Positions 1 through 14,480 of a DNA stretch of 64,000 nt are shown one piece after another. The position numbers and the translations under genes were made by a program. Numbering within the stretch: the first letter of the stretch is position 1; every line of letters begins with the position of its first letter. Under the pieces are notes generated by a model. That model ran no database searches and had not been told where the DNA came from. It saw only the letters and a list, made by a program, of their open reading frames with translations. The DNA lies in contig NC_092466.1 in NCBI RefSeq assembly GCF_047495875.1, forward strand, positions 11,466,561 through 11,530,560, written 5' to 3'. The stretch comes from Pithys albifrons albifrons. Taxonomy: Eukaryota; Chordata; Aves; Passeriformes; Thamnophilidae.

Positions 1-3000
1 TCACTGATCTCACTAATACACAGTGGTTCTGTACACTGGCACTTAAGTCAAACTACACCCTTAAACTGACAAAATATAGTATTTGCATTAAAAAAACCAG
101 AATGTAGTCACACCTTCTTCCAACCTCCCCAGCCATTCAATCTTTCTCTCTTTATTGTATCTTCAGATTCACGCCAGCAAATGCTTGCAAGGTCAGATGG
201 TGGAATGGGTAGGGAAAACTACTCTACACCTGAGTTTGAGGGGGTTTTGCTGTTGTTGTTTTACTGTTTGTTTTCCTTGTTTGGTTAGTTTGTCTGAGGT
301 TTTTAAATTTTTTTTCCTTTTAAAGGGATTTATTTTTCAACTGTTATCAGTTCCCCTGCCAGTTAACTGCGTATCTACACAAATGTTTGTTCTGAAACAA
401 AGATAATGATACAGGGGTGCCTAATACAGCTTCTTCCAGCAGCAAGGCAGCCATAAACAATTTGTCATACTACAGCCCAAACTGGGTACTAATCAAATAT
501 TCCAATCCAGAACCACATATTTAATTTAAGTCCTTCTTCGTAACAGAGCAAGCTAATAATTTCATTCATCTCTTTCAAGACACCATATTAAAAACTCTAT
601 ATGGCAGCAAGATATATTTTTCCAGAGAAATAAGACCTTGAGTGTATTTGTACCCCATTTCTCTGTTGCTGAGCTGTATCTAAAGCATTATTTTTGCCCA
701 ATTCTATAGCATAATGTTAAAGTCAACACAAATATTCAGGCTGTGCAACTCATGCTTTACTCAGTGTAAACTGGAACTGAGACAGATACTCTTTATTGTC
801 CAGAAGTGAGAACTAAGTGGGTTGCTGACAACCACCCAGAATGTGAGGGCTATACCTCTACCTTTAACTGAAGATGTGACATTTCTTCCCTTTACAGAAG
901 CCTCCTTATAATGCACCCAGACTGTAGCAGGTGCAGTCTGCACCTCCACATTTTCAGGCCAGACTGCCAACATTTTGCAGTGCAAGCAGTGGAGGGAAAA
1001 AAAATCTTCCAAGCCTAGAATGATGACTTGATGTATCCAATATGCTCTACCACATGGCCATATATGCTATTTGCATGTGTTGAGTTTCATAAATGAACTT
1101 GCATCTTAACCCTGTAGACCCAAACTACTTCCAGCAATCAATGACAATGGAAAGGAAGTTACTTTCCCTCCTCTAACATTTTTCATCTCACTACAACTTT
1201 GCTCCAGGGTAAAAATTCATTTGCCATTCACAGGAAACCCCCTCCCACCTGCACTGCTCGAGAGGATTGGGTAAGGGCTAGAGCAGCATGAATTGCTGCA
1301 GAATTTCAAGTTGCAAGCATTCTGAAGCTGTACTCCCTTACAGCACTTAGGACTTCCCCAAAGGAGGAGGATCTGAATTCAGAAGACCCGTGGCAGAGAA
1401 GTCAGTGCCACTGCACTGGCCCACCCTCAGCCAGCTCACAGGCAGACGCCTGCAAGGACTCAAGCAAGTCTCCTCTGAAAGTGCTTTCTTTTGGCAAACC
1501 CAACTGAAGATACAAACATGGGCTCTTTCTCAATGCCACCTCAATCACCATGGGACCACAGGAAGATCCAGGTCCTCCCAGATTGGCAGTGCATTTTGGC
1601 TTTTGCTGATCCTGCTTTGTTACCCTTCTTTTACAGAGAACACCATCTACTCACTCACATGAAACCTGTCAGAATGCTTGGATACAAAACTAATAAATAC
1701 TAATAGCAAATATTTATATATTTCAAATAATTCATCACACATCTCAGCACTTACTGGGAATTGATGTCGTGTATTTACCCATTCTCAACATTAAACAGTG
1801 CAGAGGTAACATCAATATGGGATATAAGCACACTATACTTACAGAGCACAAATATGATTATTTATTTGTGTTTGACCTTACATAAGTCATGGAACCCCTC
1901 AAAATAATGTCAGTGAGCTTTAATTCCTAATGTGTATTTCAATTCTAATAAAAAATCAGAAATGAAGACATAAGACACATATATCAGTTTTCATAAGGAA
2001 TAACTGCTTCTTGCTTTTGATTTTAAGAATTCAAATGAAATGCAAATGCAGCAGTACTAAAGCAGCTTCAACTTTTGGTTCTCACGACCCTGTCCCTAAT
2101 CATGCTACAAGGGGACAGAGCAGATTATAAATGAGAGGGGGAAAAAAAGCAAGGACAGTATTTAGAATTCCTCTAGATTCAGAGATACCTAGAACCTTAA
2201 TAATCAAAGAGTAAGGTAGTGTTTTCCAAAATACTGCAACTTTAAGACAATGAAAAGCACTTTCTTATTTTTAAAGACTTATCTCTGCTTATCTACATAA
2301 TCACTTGTGCTTAAGTCATCTAAAAATATTTCACGAGTCAGTAGACAACAGAGAGCTAAATTAAAAGATTATGTTCTAGTGGCACTTATCCATATTAAGC
2401 TGGGAAAGTACGCAAACATGTAACCCGCACTCAGACAATGGCTGAAAAATCTCCCTAAACCTTTGAAAAACTTGAAACTTGGATTCCTCCACAGTAAGAC
2501 TAAGAACTCCTCTGTGAGAAAAAACATGTAACTGGAGAAGCTGGTTGCCATCAAAACCTTTCATATTTTGCAACACTCTACTTCTCTTGCAAAGCCTCCA
2601 ACTTCCTCTGGTGACTTTTTTCTTGGGCTGCCCCTGAACTGCACAGATGCAGGGAGAACAATTCCACTCTTTATGCAGATCTACACAGTTATGGAGTAGA
2701 AGAACCAAGTTTGTTATGTCAATAATTTTTTTAAAGTCCCACTGATTCGTACCAACCTGGTAAGCGCCATTTGGACTAACAAGGGCTACTCTCAGCAATC
2801 TGCAAGAGCTCTCCTCAGCCACTGGTCCAATGAGTGACATTAGAGAGCAGTGAAAACTTGTATTGATCCCAGGGCACATGGAAAGCCTTTGTGATTTATG
2901 GCAGTTTGATTATCCTGAGAAATGTCATGGCCAAAGCAGCTGCCACCTGGGTTTTGCTGGAGGGTCAGAGGCTGTGATGGTGGGCAACTGGATGATCGAC

Positions 3001-6000
3001 AGAGGGCAACTGCTAGATTGTACAAATATTTACACGAACAACCAGTCTCGTGTATGGCAGCACACTGCCAGACCTTTTTATAGCCCAAACCCCTTGAGTT
3101 CCTCTCTCTACACATCAAATCCTGACCTTTACCACCACCGACAGCTCAGTGTAGACCCCATTTAAGACCCCTCACCATGCACTGACCATACAGAATTGCA
3201 GCTCAACGCCCTCTGTAACTTGTAAGTGAGGAATAGGAAACCTGGCCAACAGTTAATCTCAGTAGGACATCTGTAACTGGAGATTTGGGGGAAAGATGAA
3301 ATTGTGCCAGGTCTTCGATCATAAAGGCTTCAGGACAAGTTGTATCTTTATTTATATTATGCACCACACCCTGCACAATTCCCTCCAGTTCATCCTGGGA
3401 CCTCTGAATCATGCTAACATAAATTTTAAATAAAGAGTAATAATGCAAGTCATATTAATACACCAGTATCAGCTTGCCTATGTCAAAATAAATTGTCTAG
3501 CCTCCCAAAAAGGGAATTTTAACATTTTAGTGACTTGCACATCATTGTCACATTAAACAGAAAACAACGGCATTTCAAAAAAACTGATTTATCAATACAG
3601 TCAAAAACTCTGAATATTTGAGATAAAACAACACCATTGCATATATTGATTTCAAATATGAGGAAGAGGCTTAGTGTAAATGTCATAGTTGTCTTGAGGT
3701 TTTTAACTGCAATTTAAAATCAGTAATTTCAGGGACTGATAAAAGTGTGAGACAAACGATGCCAGCCAAGTCCAGGCCTGACTGTGCAAGAGGCAAATTG
3801 CCACTGATTTGCCATGAGAAGCATGGAAAAAACTCTAGGCACCTCGAGAAAAAAGCTAGACCTTTCCTCTAGTAAATGCTCCACAAAGCAACCTCAAATT
3901 CAGGTGTAGAAGGAAAGCTCTGCTGATAGGATTTTAACAGCTTCTATCAGCCGTACAATGACACAAGGGACAAAAATCTGTAAATCAGTATTCCCAAATT
4001 GTACTGAGAAGTATCTTCTCTCACCTCTTTCAAGATTCCAAAGGATCTTGATTTTCTTCTCCAATATCAGACATCTCAATACCTGGAAAAACTTTTCCCC
4101 TCCTAGGTCCATTTACAAAAATAAATGTTCATGAATGTTAAAACATAACATGAAAAAAGTTAACAAACACGCAGAATTTGATTTAGGTTATAGTGGCATC
4201 CCTGATACCTATAAAATTATCATCTTTAGAAGACTTAAGTTAAGCACACCCTATGCTACAGTTTTTCATGTTTTCCTGGGGGGCCGAAGGTGATCCTGCT
4301 GCTCCCAACTCGCATGTTTCAGCTTCACACCCCTCCAAAGGCTGTTCCCTAACTGTGCTATCACATCTCCCCACGAAGCTTCAGTCTACACTGGTTACAC
4401 AAAGGGATCAGGGTTAAAAATAATCTGGGTGAGAAGGGCAGGGGAAAGTGTGGAGCAGAGAAGGGCCACAAGGGCCTGGCTGCCCTCATCGAAAGTTCAA
4501 AAGGCAGCTACTTTATTAGCTGTGTTCAAAGCATGTTGCTTTAATTATCCTTTCCAGGGAAATCCCTAGGATTTATGGTAGTGCAGAAACACTTTTTCTA
4601 TGGATAGTCATGGCTCATATTGTCTTCAGCTTGGTTGAAAATGATTTAAAAAACCCCAACCAACTAATTAACTAATAAATATAAAAAATTTCATTTGCAT
4701 TCAATATTTAACCTATATAATTAGGTACATCAATCAATTGACTTGGCCTGAATTTGACCTGCTTCTTGTCTCAGCCACCTTTTGCTCATGGTACTAGAAA
4801 AGTAAATTGAATTTAGAGAGCCAAAAGTCTTCACCTTCAGGAATGGAAAATTACTCCACTGATTTCATGCAAGCCTGTCTGAAGGCAGAGAGTTATTTTG
4901 GATTTAACCACATCACTGAACAGAGAAGCAGACATGCCCAGAGCAGTAGCCAGCAGATCCCTGAACAAGTGCTGAAGATTTACTAACAAAAGCTTTGGTA
5001 AGATGCACACTGAGGGGTATGGTGAGTCAGCATCAGGCACGGTAGTAAGAGTAGTATTTTAAAAGTAAAAACAGAATATATAAATATTTCATAATTAGGT
5101 TACTATTATTTTCCAGCGCAAGGAAGCAATTACCTACTGTTATCCCACAATTCTCTTTCTCCATCATTACTCATAAGCACTGAAAACTTGGATAAAATAA
5201 AAGACATTCCACAACAAACTACTCTGGCATCACAGACCATGGATGCATCCTGGCATTCTACAAAAAATCCTGGGGACTTGCAAACATCTGTGATGGCTGT
5301 TCCTAGAATGCAAAACCAGCTGACATTGCACACTTGTTCTACAGATTTAAATGACCCTCTCTTTTGTCCTAAGCAGTTCATGAATTGTATTTTCATGTCT
5401 AAGGAGGAGAACAGAACGTCTTGGCAGGTAAGGCAGCACAAGCAAACACCATCCACCACCACACACTGCTTCAGAAGACACTGACTTTACACTACTACCT
5501 TGGCACACAAATGAGAAAAACCTGCTTATGGATTCTCCTCAAACCATGGACTTGAACGAGCTGCAGCAGCAGCGACTCAGAATCCCAGCTGTAAAGACCT
5601 CGGTTACCATTTTGAAGGCACACACTGCCTTTGATCAGTCACACGTGCAGCAGGAAGGACTCTCTAAAGTCCTTTCCCAAACAGTTCTTCCAGTTTTGAC
5701 TTATACTGGGTTTTTTTTTGTAATTCAAAGAATATTTTGAAGCCAACAGATATATTTGATGGACCTCTCTCCTAGAAAAAACTAAAAACATGAGAGTTGT
5801 TTTATTTGAATTTCCAAAGCTCACTTGTAAACCAGGGCTGAAAATGCACTCTGTTTGTTTGCACTTAAACTTGTCTGTGTTTATATTGAATGCAAGCATC
5901 AGACATGTTACCCATGGGCTGGAGCTCAGAGCCTGAGCGCAGAGAGATGTGGCAGGAAATCTTCCTCTCAGCTATAGCACTGTGACTTAAAAGCAGCAAA

Positions 6001-7340
6001 TATAAAAATCAATTAACTACTGTAAAAATTACATTGTGTTCTGAGCTATGGTGATGTTTATTTTTGAATATTCAAGTAACTCACGGAAAGCATCCTAGAA
6101 AAGTGGTATTTCAGTTTGTATCATAAGAAAATTACTGATGATACAAAAAACCCCTGAGGCTACAGAGATCACATCTGTTGGAGGAGGGAAGCAAAGTAAC
6201 ATCTTTTCTATGTCTTTCAGTTATTTTTTTTCACTTCTGTGTTCAGTATATTGTTTTTTTTTTAAATCTGTACAACCCTAACACTGTTCAAAGCATTAAA
6301 TATCTGCACATTAATGCAAGAACATGCCAAAAAATACCACAAAACTTGATTAATAAAGTGCTGAATAATAGGTGATTAGATGCTTGCCAAAGGCTCATTC
6401 ATGACAGCTCTCACAGACGTGCTGGAATGTTGAGGAGGACGACACTGACCCCGGGCAGTCAGAGATCTGGATTAACCACAGTGGGGATGAGGAGGAACCA
6501 CATATTTTTTTGGAACTCATTTCTTAATCCAGAGAGGAAAAAAGGAATCTGCAGGACTAATCTGGTCTCAAGAGTCTGGTCTCAAAAGTTTCTGGAAGTG
6601 TTGGAGTGGGTACTGGTTTTAAAGTTGGGCAGTATTTTTTTTTGTTTTTTCCTTTAAGATGCATTGCTCTAACTTGCTAATTTATTGCACTATTTTGGGC
6701 AGGGAGATAGCTGTATTTCTATTTTTTAATCTCAATTATTGAGTGATGCTTCCAGTGTGCATTGAAAGAAGAATGTCAAATGCCATTTGTGGATTGTTAT
6801 GGGTTTTTTGGTTTGTTCTTTTTAATTGCTTGGCAAACTGCTAAGGAATTTTGATTTCAGCTTGCCTCATCAGTATTGTGTTCTCTTCTGTGATAAATTT
6901 TCAAAACTGATCAGAGTTTACTGCAAAGCAGTCAAGATGACATGATGAAAAGCTTGAGAAGTTCTGTGCTATATGAACAGACTTGAGACTTCTGGCTTCG
7001 AATTCACAAAATTGGAATTCATAATGAAAACCACTCCTACCTGGCACACAACCTCCATCCCTCACAGAGTGCAATTATTCAATTATGCTATAAGAAACTT
7101 GAAGAAAGGTTTTCATTATATCTATCCTGTGCTCATTTTTATGTCATATTCAATGTGTAGTTTGTAATCATGTGATATTGGACTAGATATTGGTTTCAAG
7201 AAGACTAAAATGGATGGTTTATTTTTTGAAGTTATTTTTAACTGTCACATTCCTGAGGCACGGGATACAAAGCTTTTAATAATTAGACATCTGATATCTA
7301 AAGAACAAAACATGAGAAATAAGTAAACAAACAAATCCAT
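1..7340. other. AT-rich non-coding stretch, no gene recognised
   Basis: No coding exon, RNA gene or recognisable transposon is seen here. Open frames are short and overlap in several frames on both strands, as expected by chance. The longest is a minus-strand frame of 167 codons at 2376-2879, followed upstream by two more open minus frames (2840-3118 and 3203-3448). None has a domain I recognise. T-rich and TG-rich tracts occur near 240-345. The stretch is consistent with the interior of a long intron or with intergenic DNA, and the sequence alone does not decide which. Confidence 0.6.
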
Positions 7341-7370
7341 CCCTTTCTGGCCCTTTCTGGCCCCTCCTGG
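7341..7370. repeat. Three-copy 10-bp tandem repeat
   Basis: Two exact copies of ccctttctgg (7341-7350 and 7351-7360) are followed by a diverged third copy, cccctcctgg (7361-7370). It is a short local duplication with no evident function. Confidence 0.7.
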
Positions 7371-9793
7371 CATGGTGCAGCAGATCATGGGCATGCCTAG
7401 CTGTCCAAAGGCAAGTCAGCAGTTATCCTGAGCTAACAGCACATTCCACCTTTCCATTCTGTATTAGAAACTATTGCCCACAACAGTAAGTACTCCAAGC
7501 TGGCCGTTTCATCCTTGTGTGGGATATCCACAAAAAGTAGTTACTAAGTGCTGCTTTGTATAATCATGACAGCACTTCCACAAGTTCAGAAACACAATTA
7601 ATGCCTCCACGTTACTTGTATTAGATGGGAATATCTTATACACCTAATAGTTTTCTGCACTTTGTGCAGCAAGGCATGTTTTATTCTTTAAAACTGAGAA
7701 TTTAAATTGTCTAGAGTCTGCAAACTTGATCACAAGTTCAATGAATTATGTACACTTAGCCTGAATTTTTTCTTTAGTTATTGCCCTATGATCAGATGGA
7801 ATGAGCAGCTTGTATCTCTGTTCACCTTCACCACCAAAATCCTACATCTTTGTCTTCTAAACACATACCAACTTTCATAATGTGCAAATAAATTATGTTT
7901 TTACCTTTGTACCAAGTTACCCCTAAAGTAACCAATAGGTTCAAAAGTTAAGTGGCAGGAATGAACACATGCACAGTGCAGTCAGGTAATATCTCATTGT
8001 CATAGACCAGCAGGTAAACAGCAGGTACCTGACCTCTCTCTGACCTGCAACATAAGCCCAGACATGAGTTCAGTGATTTAAAATAACCTCCTATGATAAT
8101 TAAGCTGAACTTGCAAACAAACACAATTTTGCAAACACGGACAGTCAAATGGGAACTCAGATAATTCTACAGCAGAGTCAATACTTCTCTCTCTTTTTAA
8201 TGAGTAGCATTTATGCCCATGGTGGGAGTACTTCCCAAAAAATGAACAAAGCAATAGGTATGTTTGGAAATTTAAATTTAAAACCAACATTAACTCTCTA
8301 AACATACTAAAGGCTAGTCAGTATCTACAAATAGCATAGGTTCATACTTCTGAGAGGAGACAAACATTCAAAATTCCCCAAGTGCCAGTGAGTGATGACC
8401 TGAGTTAGTTCTACCTGAGCAATAAAATCACTCAACAGAATTGAGGACTGTACTACTAGGGGCAGAATAGGTTGATTTTTTTTAATGCCCTGTTCTTCCA
8501 CTTCCAATTGCATCATTACCCCTAACAGAAAGATAAATCAATTCAACTAATGACATTCAAGGGATCCTATGTAAAAAAAATAAAATGAAAAACACATCTT
8601 TATTGTTATTCTTGCAGCTTACGAGCTCCTCAGTACAACCATGACAAAAGCTTAGACAAGGGTGGGAAAAGAGACAAGAAAAAAAAAGACTAAACCAAAA
8701 TCTGAACAAATTGTTTCATAGGCTCAAATTATCAGTTAAGAAATATAGCTGCTCTGGAACACTTAAAGAGAATACAAAAGGGCCTCTACAATAGTATAAC
8801 CTTTGGCTCTGTCTGCTAGCATCACAGTTTACACGGTTTCCATGGAAACCCTCTGCAAACATATGAATGTGCTTGTTGCATTAGATGTTGAACAGAAAAT
8901 CCTTTGTGGCAACTCTGGAGCTCCATGACCAGTGCCAACCTCCCAGCGGAATAATGCCCTTCACTATGCCTTGCCCAGCAGGCTCATGACACACTGGCTC
9001 ACATGGCACAGCTGCTGCCATCGCTTGTTTTTACTCATCTGACATGGGGGGAAAAAAAAAAGTGCACATCACAACTGCTAAACATTTCTGCCCTCATGGA
9101 GAGCCCATTTTATTTCTTTCCTCATGGACAGTCCATTTTGCTCCCATTAAACTGATGGCAAAGCCCCTGGTTCTGGACTCTCAGATGCAAACCAGGAACT
9201 GCACAGTGAGGACTGACTGGGAGGCTTCCAGCAGGCTCCAGTCAGGACATTGGGGAATACATTTGCATATTGAGTAGACAACTACCCAGGAAGGGAATGC
9301 CACAATTCTTATGACATGTTTAGAGAAAAACACATTAAAAAAATGTACATAAAATCTCAGCATGCGACAGGTACACCAGTCCAGAAGATAAAGCCAGTTT
9401 TGCCACTTTGTTATTTCTCATCATATTAAGACCAACTGACACACAAGTAAATCACTGAATGGGCCCCTCCTTCAGCAAGAAGGCAGGAAAATTCAACTCA
9501 AGACAGACTGATGTGTCATCAGGAAGGCTGGTTTTTTTTCTTGTTGTTAAGGGTATGCATGCAAGTGAAAGCCAAGGGACTAAGAACTGTTTTCTGCTTT
9601 ACAAAACAGGAGCCACGGCAACCATCGGAACGCTGTGTCCCTTCTGAATTTTCTCAAAAATGCATGTCTACCCTGCAGGTCTACATATTTTACCAGCATT
9701 GAAATATGAGAGGTTCTAATGAAAATGCACCTTTAAGACTGATGTCACATAGCTGGAATGTACCTTGATCATAAAACAAATTCTTTGTACACC
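7371..9793. other. Non-coding stretch, nothing recognised
   Basis: AT-rich DNA with scattered short open frames on both strands (for example 8078-8305 minus and 9044-9277 plus) that encode no recognisable protein. Homopolymer A and T runs occur near 8470-8480 and 9050-9061. No splice-flanked open frame, RNA gene or repeat could be supported. Confidence 0.55.
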
Positions 9794-10007
9794 AAGTTAG
9801 ATATCAGAAAAAGGTTTTTGACCCCAGAGGGTGACTGGGCACTGGAACAGTTTCCCCAGGGAAGTGGTCACAGCACCAAGCCTGAGTTAAACTAGCATTT
9901 GAACACAACATGCTGTGATTCCTGGGGTGTCCTGCAGAGAGATAAGAGTAGGACCCAATGATCCTCATGGGTCCCTTCCAATATGAAATACTGTGTAATT
10001 CTGACTC
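9794..10007 (+). mobile_element. CR1 LINE 3' end, 5'-truncated
   Basis: This is the 3' terminal part of a CR1 non-LTR retrotransposon. In order, the segment shows hallmark CR1 blocks: a 'gttagatatcag aaaaagg' start, 'cagagggtgactgggcact', 'ccccagggaagtggtcacag', 'gtgattcctggggtgtcct', and the terminal 'gatcctcatgggtccctt' that precedes the short 3' octamer-like repeats (ctgtgtaattctgact). The copy is about 214 bp, diverged and without coding capacity. CR1 copies are typically 5'-truncated like this, because reverse transcription starts at the 3' end. It is the only confidently recognisable interspersed element in the window and the main support for an avian origin. The identification rests on remembered consensus features, not on an alignment. 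Confidence 0.88.
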
Positions 10008-13000
10008 TAATTTCTGAGATACCTATGGCATAATTTAACTAATTGCTCACAGATGTGCACAGTCTCAGGCAGGATGACATCTCCACAGGCTACATTCAAG
10101 ATCAGATCAGGTCTGTGCACTGTGCATGGGATGTGGCAGCCTGCCTGTGCCATTCTATGCTAACTGGGGAGGTCAGCCCTTTTTGCTTGTGATCAGACAC
10201 TCCACCTGCAACTCAGCCATTTCCAGTCCCTCAGAGTCACAGTGACCAAAATCAGCATTGTAACAGTTTTGTTATAAAAGCTGAAGAACAAAGGAAAATG
10301 GATTTTGTACCAGAAAGAAGAACCAAACCAAACACTTTCAGCTTTGCCAGCTATCTTTCTGTGTTTACTTCTTTCCCTTTCCCAGGGGCAGCCCTTGCTG
10401 CTCCTTCACGGCCACCCCCACCTCCAGTCCAGACCCCACACACCAGCTGCCAAATTAACTCTGAGGGCAGCCAATCTCTCCTTTTAGCCTCGCCTGCCCT
10501 ACACAGTACAGGGGTCACTCAAAGCCCGTGTTGTTCCCATCTCTAATAACCTATTGTTCTGCAGTTGCCTCGGCGAGATAAAACGAAAGGCAGCCCTTTG
10601 TAAGGGCAGGCGAATTCCCACCGTCAGCCAAGGGCTCAGCCTCACATCAGGGCCAGCCCATCCTGAGACTCGATGGGGAGATGGTGGGTTTGTTTTTGTC
10701 AGCAGGTGGTTTTTGCAGAACATTTGCTCAGGGAAGTAGTGGTGTGGCTCTCGCTGTCATCGCTTGCAGACTCTTCCCGTGGATCTGTGTTGCTTCCTCC
10801 GTATGTGCCTATCCCTATAAAGATACCACGCTGACAACCCCATGGCTAAAATCTGGCTCCTACCTGATGCTTCCTGCCTTAAGTTGCAGAAGGATTGAAA
10901 AATCTAATGGTTGCTCCTGAGCTGCAGTAAATTTCCAAGGAGGGGGGATCCATAGTGCGAGTTCAGGGCAGAGAGACCCAACAGTGGGGTTGAAGGACCT
11001 CCACCATCACATCCACCAGGTTACAGGTAACAAAAGTACTGGGATGGCAGAAGTTAATCCAACAATACAGGAAACTGAGAAGTCACTCATTTTATATTTT
11101 CACAACATGCTCCTGTCCAAAAATGAAGTTCACTGAACATCATTAACATCTCACTAATGAGACACCCAAATGCCCAGAACAGCAATAACGAACGTGAGCT
11201 CTGTTTCTACCAAATCTACCAGAAAGATTTGTAAGGGTCTGCTTTCCCACTGACATGAACACATGACTCCCATTAGCCTTAATAAAGGAAGGGACCATTC
11301 AGTGGGACAGGAATTTCCCAAGGTTGCATAACTGAACTGTGGCATGCTGAAGACACTGTACAGACTGCTAAGAGAAGTTAGCAGCCCCAAAACTACAGTG
11401 ACAGGACAAATTCTTTCATTATTCTCCCACTGAGTTGTTCAATTTTTGTCATAGCTTGGAATTCCTTACTTTTAGGCCAGGGAAAGTACTCAAAACTTTT
11501 TTTATGCCAAAAAAATGGAAAAGCAGATTTTTTTTTTTTATGGAAAAGCAAATCAGATAGTGGGATGTTTGGATCCTATCTTTAGGCTGAAAAAAACCCC
11601 ATAACTTCAGATATGCACTTTCTTTATCTTAATGCATTGTCCCTACATACTATTCTTGACTCCATGGTATATAAATTCTTACTTCTGCAACAATGCAAAT
11701 CTGTTGACAGGATGACAGGTTAAAGTTTATCTTTCAGGCTGCTTCCCTTGCTCCAGTCACAAAATTCTAGTTATGTCAATTTATGTCCCTTTCAGTGCTC
11801 AGTGAGGCGAGGAAATGGAGTGCCAGAATGTGGAAACAATGCAAAAAACTAATGCCAGAACTGAGTATCTGCCTCTTAGGGTAAACTCTGCATGCCCTCA
11901 CAAAGCTCTGGCACTAATAGTGCATATCTCAAAACTGTGTTTAAGAAAACCCTTAATTGCAGATGTTGAAAGTATGATTAACCTAGTGAAAGTTAAAAGC
12001 TTTTTTTAAATCTTTTCTGCCTAGTTCACATTTATAAATGTATATATTTTAAAATACTTGGGTCCTTTTTTATGTTTTTTGGTTTTCGGAGGGGAAAGGG
12101 GGGAGGTGAGGTTGTGGGGTGACTTTGGACATTAGAAAATTAAAATTCACAGGTAATTTCAAAATTGTTGGTCATGTGTTTATCATAAGAATCCCTCTGA
12201 TGTAATCCAAGACATTCAATGCTATTACACTATACATTAATGAAGGCTGCCTCATGCACTCTGCTGTAGATTTAAATGAGAACAGACTTCTCCATTATCT
12301 ATCACACTGCACTAACTCATACAGGAAAATATCTAGTCTGCTACTAATCTCACACGATCAAAATCCATTAGCACACATACAGAATTTGAATTACTTTGAT
12401 ATTATTGAGGCAGAGATGGAGAACTACAGTGAAACAACTGCTGTATCTGTGTGACCAGTGATGTGCCATGTTTTAGAGCCACATGTAAAAATGTATCTGA
12501 CAAACTAAATCAAGTTTACCTAGCTATTTGTACTTAGCTTTAAAAAGAACCCTAAACCAACAGCAACAACAACAAAAAAACCCAACCAAAAGCCAATTTC
12601 AACCACAAACCAAACCCAAACGTATTTGATTTATTTTACTTCACAGACTTAAAATTAAAACCTCAAAGGTCAGTACAGCAAACCATGGTATTGCACTACA
12701 GCAGAACCAGTTTTGTGCCCCATGTGGTTGTGCTCAATTTAGCTGCCAACACATACTCAAAACTCTGAGCCCAGTCCTAATGAGGCTGGTGTTCTCAGCT
12801 TAAGCAGAAGCAAAATCAGACCACATTTCCTTACAAAAACCCCAACACAAACCATCCCATAACATGCAGAACAACCAGTGCTAAAGGAGTAACTGACTTA
12901 TGGGTACATAAACACTAAGTACAGCAGAAAACTTCACTCAAACACAGAAATTGTAACTCACCAGTCATGTCATGACACTGAAGATAAAAATCACATAGGT

Positions 13001-14411
13001 CTCAAATAGGAGACACTCAAAATACAAGACAACTTTCTGCAGCATCCATCCCCAACCATTATGTCAAATACACAACTACAATAGCACAAAGCATCTTTAT
13101 GACAGGAATAAAAGGCTCTTTAAATGCTTCTTTTATTTTTTTATTGAATGAACCCACTCTTACACAAAGTTCACTCAACGACATCTCGAGCTTTAGCACT
13201 GGCAGACCCTGTATTTCATTAGTCAACTACAGCTTTTAAGTACATACAGAACAATCTGAAATATATATTAACTGCATACAATTTCTTCATGTAGCAAGTC
13301 AGGTGGTTGATTTAGACACTGAATTTATTACTGTATTGATATATGTGGCTGTCAAGAAGATTAAAATCTTTCTGGTGTTTCACCATAACTGACCAAACAC
13401 TTCTTTGCTCCAAGTCACCGGCAAAACCTAAAGGGAGTTAAGACCCAAAGCCACAGATTCTTCCCAGCTGCAGTGTGAGTTTCAGCATTTTGTGTGGTTG
13501 ACTCCTCTCACAGAATTAGTAATCTTTACTGACAGATTAGGTAATCTTTCCTCCCTCCAAGGAAGCACATTGCACCACACCTCCCAATTGTTTTAGAAGT
13601 ACACATATACAAAGACCACAGTTGAAAAAGATATCATCAGATGTGGTGAGTCCAGAGAAATCTTGTCCTAAAGATTTTTCAAGTTTACTCGTGAGAAAAG
13701 GGTGGAGGAAGAAACCACAACTGAAAGATTCACAAACATGAACTCATTTGCAGGTCTGCAAAGCAAATCATGCCACCAACCTGCCACATAACCTATAGGA
13801 AAACACAGTGCAGACTCTGGATCAAGATATTCACTGTTGGGTGAAATTAAATTGCCCTTCTACTATATGAGTTCCTTAAAACTGGTTGGGCTTTTTGCCA
13901 CTCAATCTCTCAGTCAGACAGGCACTGGATTAAAGTGAAGGCAGACCAGAGAACAACCAGTTTCTGAACCTTAACAACTTCTTGCAATGCAGGGCAGTTA
14001 AGAGCACTGTTGTCATACACTGTGTAGTGCTTTGAAATGAACACAGTTTGTTACTGGCCATAAAAACAACCACAGCTCTATAATTTCTTAAACATTTACT
14101 AATAAGATACACCAGAGTACAAACTTCAGAACTGTATTCCTGATACTCAGACCTTTATGTCAAAACACAAATAGACAAAAAGACCTTCTGGCAAAACCAC
14201 TCCAGAATGCTTTTGCATTTTGGGTTTGAAGTACAGATCTCCTTTCTTCCTCTCCCTATAACACCACCCACTCCTCTAAACAAATAAGTAATCCAGCGCT
14301 GCACAGGAATTTTAATTGTTTCCATGACTTGTGTTTGCTACCTGCCAAAAAAGTACTCAGCATGACAGATATGGGACAGGGTGACTATGATACATGTATA
14401 TTTACAATGAA
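10008..14411. other. Non-coding stretch with a moderately GC-rich patch
   Basis: The first 700 bp or so (about 10290-10760) are more GC-rich than the surroundings and keep several overlapping short frames open, but no recognisable protein results and CpG remains sparse. A G-rich tract occurs at 12089-12119, with runs of four, six and four G. An AAC/CCA-rich low-complexity tract lies at about 12555-12620. The rest is ordinary AT-rich DNA. Confidence 0.55.
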
Positions 14412-14480
14412 ATATGAACATATATATATATCCAGACATATATGCATACGTATAACATACGACTTATGTTATAGTTAACT
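14412..14480. repeat. AT-alternating low-complexity tract with small inverted repeat
   Basis: A run of alternating TA dinucleotides (about 14420-14431) is followed by related tatatgcata steps. A perfect 7-bp inverted repeat follows: ataacat at 14452-14458 and atgttat at 14466-14472. The tract could locally unwind or form a cruciform, but is most simply degenerate simple sequence. Confidence 0.6.

Noticed and set aside
1014..1080. C/D-box snoRNA-like atgatga and an octamer atttgcat
   Set aside because: No matching D box with terminal stem, and a lone octamer in AT-rich DNA is expected by chance.
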